Shown: positions 29,099-30,608 of the stretch, piece by piece
Layout of the letters: each line of letters opens with the position of its first letter
How positions within the stretch are numbered: the first letter of the stretch is position 1
DNA from: JBOGDS01 sp050743075
Lineage (GTDB): Bacteria > Actinomycetota > Actinomycetes > Jiangellales > Jiangellaceae
Assembly: GCA_050743075.1 (NCBI GenBank)
Contig: JBOGDS010000041.1
Span: forward strand, 1 to 30,608
DNA length: 30,608 nucleotides
Direction: 5' to 3'
Translations under genes and position numbers: made by a program
Notes under the pieces: model-generated
Told to the model about the DNA's origin: nothing
What the model saw: the letters and a program-made list of their open reading frames with translations, nothing else
Databases searched by the model: none

Positions 29099-29117
29099 TG
29101 CGCGGGCCGCGCCGCGC

Positions 29118-30206
29118 TCAGGACTCCCGGGTCGAGGGCTGGACGAACGGCGGGCGGACGACCTCGAACGACTCCGCCCTCCCACGCACGTCGACCTGGA
29201 CCTCGTCGCCGTCGGCTGTGCCCGGCGGCAACAGGGCCAGCCCGATGCCCCTGCGCAGCGTCGGCGAGAAGGTGCCTGACGTCACCCGCCCGGCGGCGGC
29301 TCCGCCGATGGACACCGTCAAGCCTGGCCTCGGGATACCACGCCCGAGTGCGCTGATCCCACGCAGCATGCGCGTCGGTCCGGACTCTCGCTCGACCAAC
29401 AGCGCGTCGCGTCCCCAGAACGCCGGCTTCTTCCAGCCGACCGCCCACCCGGCGCGGGCCTGCGCGGGCGTGATGTCCAGGGAGAGGTCCTGGCCGTGCA
29501 GCGGATATCCCATCTCGGTCCGCAACGTGTCCCGCGCGGCCAACCCGCAGGGCAGCAGCCCGTGCGGCTCGCCGGCACGGAGCAGGGCATCCCACACGCG
29601 GCCGGCGTCGTCCCAGGGCACGACCAGCTCGTAGCCGCGTTCGCCGGTGTACCCCGTGCGGCACACGGTCACCGCCACGCCGTCCCAGGCGGCCTCCTCG
29701 AACGCCATGTAGTCGTGCCCGATCGGCAGGCTCACCGCGGCGAGCGTCTCGTCGCTCTTCGTCCCCTGCACGGCCAGCACGGCGTAGTCGCGGTGAGCAT
29801 TTCGGACCTCGACGCCTTCGGGGCCGGCCGCCGCGAGCCGCCCGACGACCTCGGCGCAGTTGGCGGCGTTGGGGATCAGTAGCAGGTCGGCGTCCGAGCG
29901 CAGGTAGACGATCAGATCGTCGAGGACGCCGCCGGTCCTCTCGTCGCAGCACAGCGTGTACTGCGCCTGGCCGGGCCCTATCTTGTCCAGGGCGTTGGTG
30001 AGACACGAGTCGACGAAGGCCCGCGCCACCGGTCCTCTGACCGTCGCCTTGCCCAGGTGGCTGACGTCGAAGATGCCGACGCGCTCCCGTACGGCCGTGT
30101 GCTCGTCGACGACGCCCGAGTACTGCAGGGGCATCTCCCAGCCGCTGAACTCCGCGAAACGAGCGCCGAGCGCCGCGTGCCGGTCGTGGAGCGGAGATCT
30201 GATCAC
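29118..30206 (-). CDS. gcvT: Aminomethyltransferase (glycine cleavage T protein)
   Basis: The 362-residue protein is the tetrahydrofolate-dependent T protein of the glycine cleavage system. It begins RSPLHDRHAALGARFAEFSG and continues GWEMPLQYSGVVDEHTAVRE, GIFDVSHLGKATVRGP and GQAQYTLCCDERTGGVLDDL, where the last Asp is the conserved catalytic residue region. CRTGYTGERGYELVVP and GLAARDTLRTEMGYPLHGQD follow. GTG 30206 is chosen because TAAAGT lies exactly 7 bases upstream and because family members start here; GTG 30227 and GTG 30215 are alternatives. gcvP and gcvH are not in the window. It is divergent from pepA. Confidence 0.94.
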   Translation of the reverse strand: MIRSPLHDRHAALGARFAEFSGWEMPLQYSGVVDEHTAVRERVGIFDVSHLGKATVRGPVARAFVDSCLTNALDKIGPGQAQYTLCCDERTGGVLDDLIVYLRSDADLLLIPNAANCAEVVGRLAAAGPEGVEVRNAHRDYAVLAVQGTKSDETLAAVSLPIGHDYMAFEEAAWDGVAVTVCRTGYTGERGYELVVPWDDAGRVWDALLRAGEPHGLLPCGLAARDTLRTEMGYPLHGQDLSLDITPAQARAGWAVGWKKPAFWGRDALLVERESGPTRMLRGISALGRGIPRPGLTVSIGGAAAGRVTSGTFSPTLRRGIGLALLPPGTADGDEVQVDVRGRAESFEVVRPPFVQPSTRES

Positions 30207-30213
30207 AGGTGGC

Positions 30214-30219
30214 ACTTTA
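30214..30219 (-). promoter_or_regulatory. -10-like box for leaderless gcvT
   Basis: On the - strand TAAAGT is followed by 7 bases and GTG 30206, where sequence similarity to GcvT proteins also begins. Confidence 0.45.
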
Positions 30220-30288
30220 CGGATCACGAGACAGGTGCGGCGGTCCGACGGGCGTACCTGCCTCATGATTTCCGCGGCGGGGTCGCGT

Positions 30289-30294
30289 TAGCAT
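30289..30294 (+). promoter_or_regulatory. -10-like box for pepA
   Basis: TAGCAT lies 30 bases before GTG 30325. The leader of about 22 bases contains GGAG five to six bases before the start, so this gene is not leaderless. Confidence 0.45.
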
Positions 30295-30324
30295 CGTCTG
30301 CCGAACCCGAGCCCTTGGAGAGCC

Positions 30325-30608
30325 GTGACGACCATCGACTTGTCCTCCGCCGAACCCACGCGCCTCGAGGTCGACGCCATCGTCGTGGGCGTGACCGGTG
30401 CCGACGACGGCATTCGCCTGCTGGGCGGCGCCGAAGCCGTCGACGCCGCGTTGGGCGGGTCCCTGGCTGCGACGCTTCGCCAACTCGGTGCCGCCGGCAA
30501 GGCCGACGAGGTGACCAAGGTCCCGACCGGAGGAGCGGCCAAGGCGGGCGTCGTCGTCGCCGTCGGCATCGGCAAGCTTCCGGACGCCGACGCCGAGCGC
30601 CACCACGA
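30325..30608 (+). CDS. pepA: Leucyl aminopeptidase, N-terminal part (cut by window edge)
   Basis: About 94 residues of the N-terminal domain of an M17 aminopeptidase are visible. They include TRLEVDAIVVGVTGADDGIR, AALGGSLAATLRQLGAAGKA, DEVTKVPTGG and AGVVVAVGIGKLPD, the usual strand-helix alternation of this macro-domain-like region. The catalytic zinc domain lies beyond the edge. GTG 30325 has GGAG five bases upstream (TTGGAGAGCC). The divergent order gcvT/pepA matches gcvT and pepB of M. tuberculosis (Rv2211c, Rv2213). Confidence 0.85.
   Translation, partial: MTTIDLSSAEPTRLEVDAIVVGVTGADDGIRLLGGAEAVDAALGGSLAATLRQLGAAGKADEVTKVPTGGAAKAGVVVAVGIGKLPDADAERHH

Overview
The window is high-GC DNA from a member of the Actinomycetota. 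The signs are many GTG starts, strong G/C at third codon positions, the actinobacterial cytochrome bcc-aa3 gene set with a dihaem QcrC, and actinobacterial families such as DUF3043, PspAA/PspAB and an adoK-type kinase. Gene order matches, from memory, the Mycobacterium tuberculosis stretch Rv2192c-Rv2213 (trpD, ctaE, qcrCAB, ctaF, ctaC, adoK, erpA-like, glxK, DUF3043, cobT, gcvT, pepB). The genus cannot be fixed from the sequence alone; it does not look like a mycobacterium.

Layout. 1-4.4 kb: the end of an unidentified gene, a Pr6Pr-type membrane protein, a rhomboid protease, a stand-alone Lrp/AsnC sensor domain, a DUF1905/YdeI-type protein, a GNAT acetyltransferase, a Nudix hydrolase and an adenylate-kinase paralogue, all on the + strand. 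4.4-5.9 kb: trpD and an atypical receiver-domain protein on the - strand. 6.0-14.5 kb: the respiratory supercomplex, ctaE-qcrC-qcrA-qcrB (+) facing ctaC-ctaD-ctaF (-), with an EamA transporter and a small scar of a TetR/ABC-transporter pair between them. 14.6-18.6 kb: cysteine desulfurase and TusA (+), then adenosine kinase, an A-type Fe-S carrier and glycerate kinase (-). 18.6-21.8 kb: an accessory patch with a frameshifted GNAT gene, an intact GNAT-like gene, an integrase relic, a tiny ORF with a strong Shine-Dalgarno sequence and an APH-fold phosphotransferase. 21.8-26.4 kb: nadA facing an O-methyltransferase and the envelope-stress block pspA-pspAA-htpX-pspAB. 26.5-30.6 kb: DUF3043 protein, GNAT, a small conserved protein, a divergent CobT, gcvT, and the start of pepA.

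How the genes work together. The core is aerobic respiration: bcc complex plus aa3 oxidase. Flanking genes could supply Fe-S clusters for the Rieske protein QcrA (cysteine desulfurase, TusA, ErpA-type carrier), although that link is inferred from position only. The Psp/HtpX block handles membrane stress.

A window-wide feature helps to set gene starts. At about ten genes a -10-like hexamer (pattern nAnnnT) ends exactly seven bases before the start codon, as expected for leaderless transcripts. I used it to choose the starts of the Pr6Pr gene, ctaE, the cysteine desulfurase gene, glxK, the O-methyltransferase, DUF3043, cobT, gcvT and others. The most notable irregular features are the collapsed TetR/ABC scar, the one-base frameshift in a GNAT gene with intact signals, the repeat-rich htpX leader, and a CobT whose usual active-site motifs are altered. 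I saw no tRNA, rRNA, CRISPR array or intact insertion sequence.
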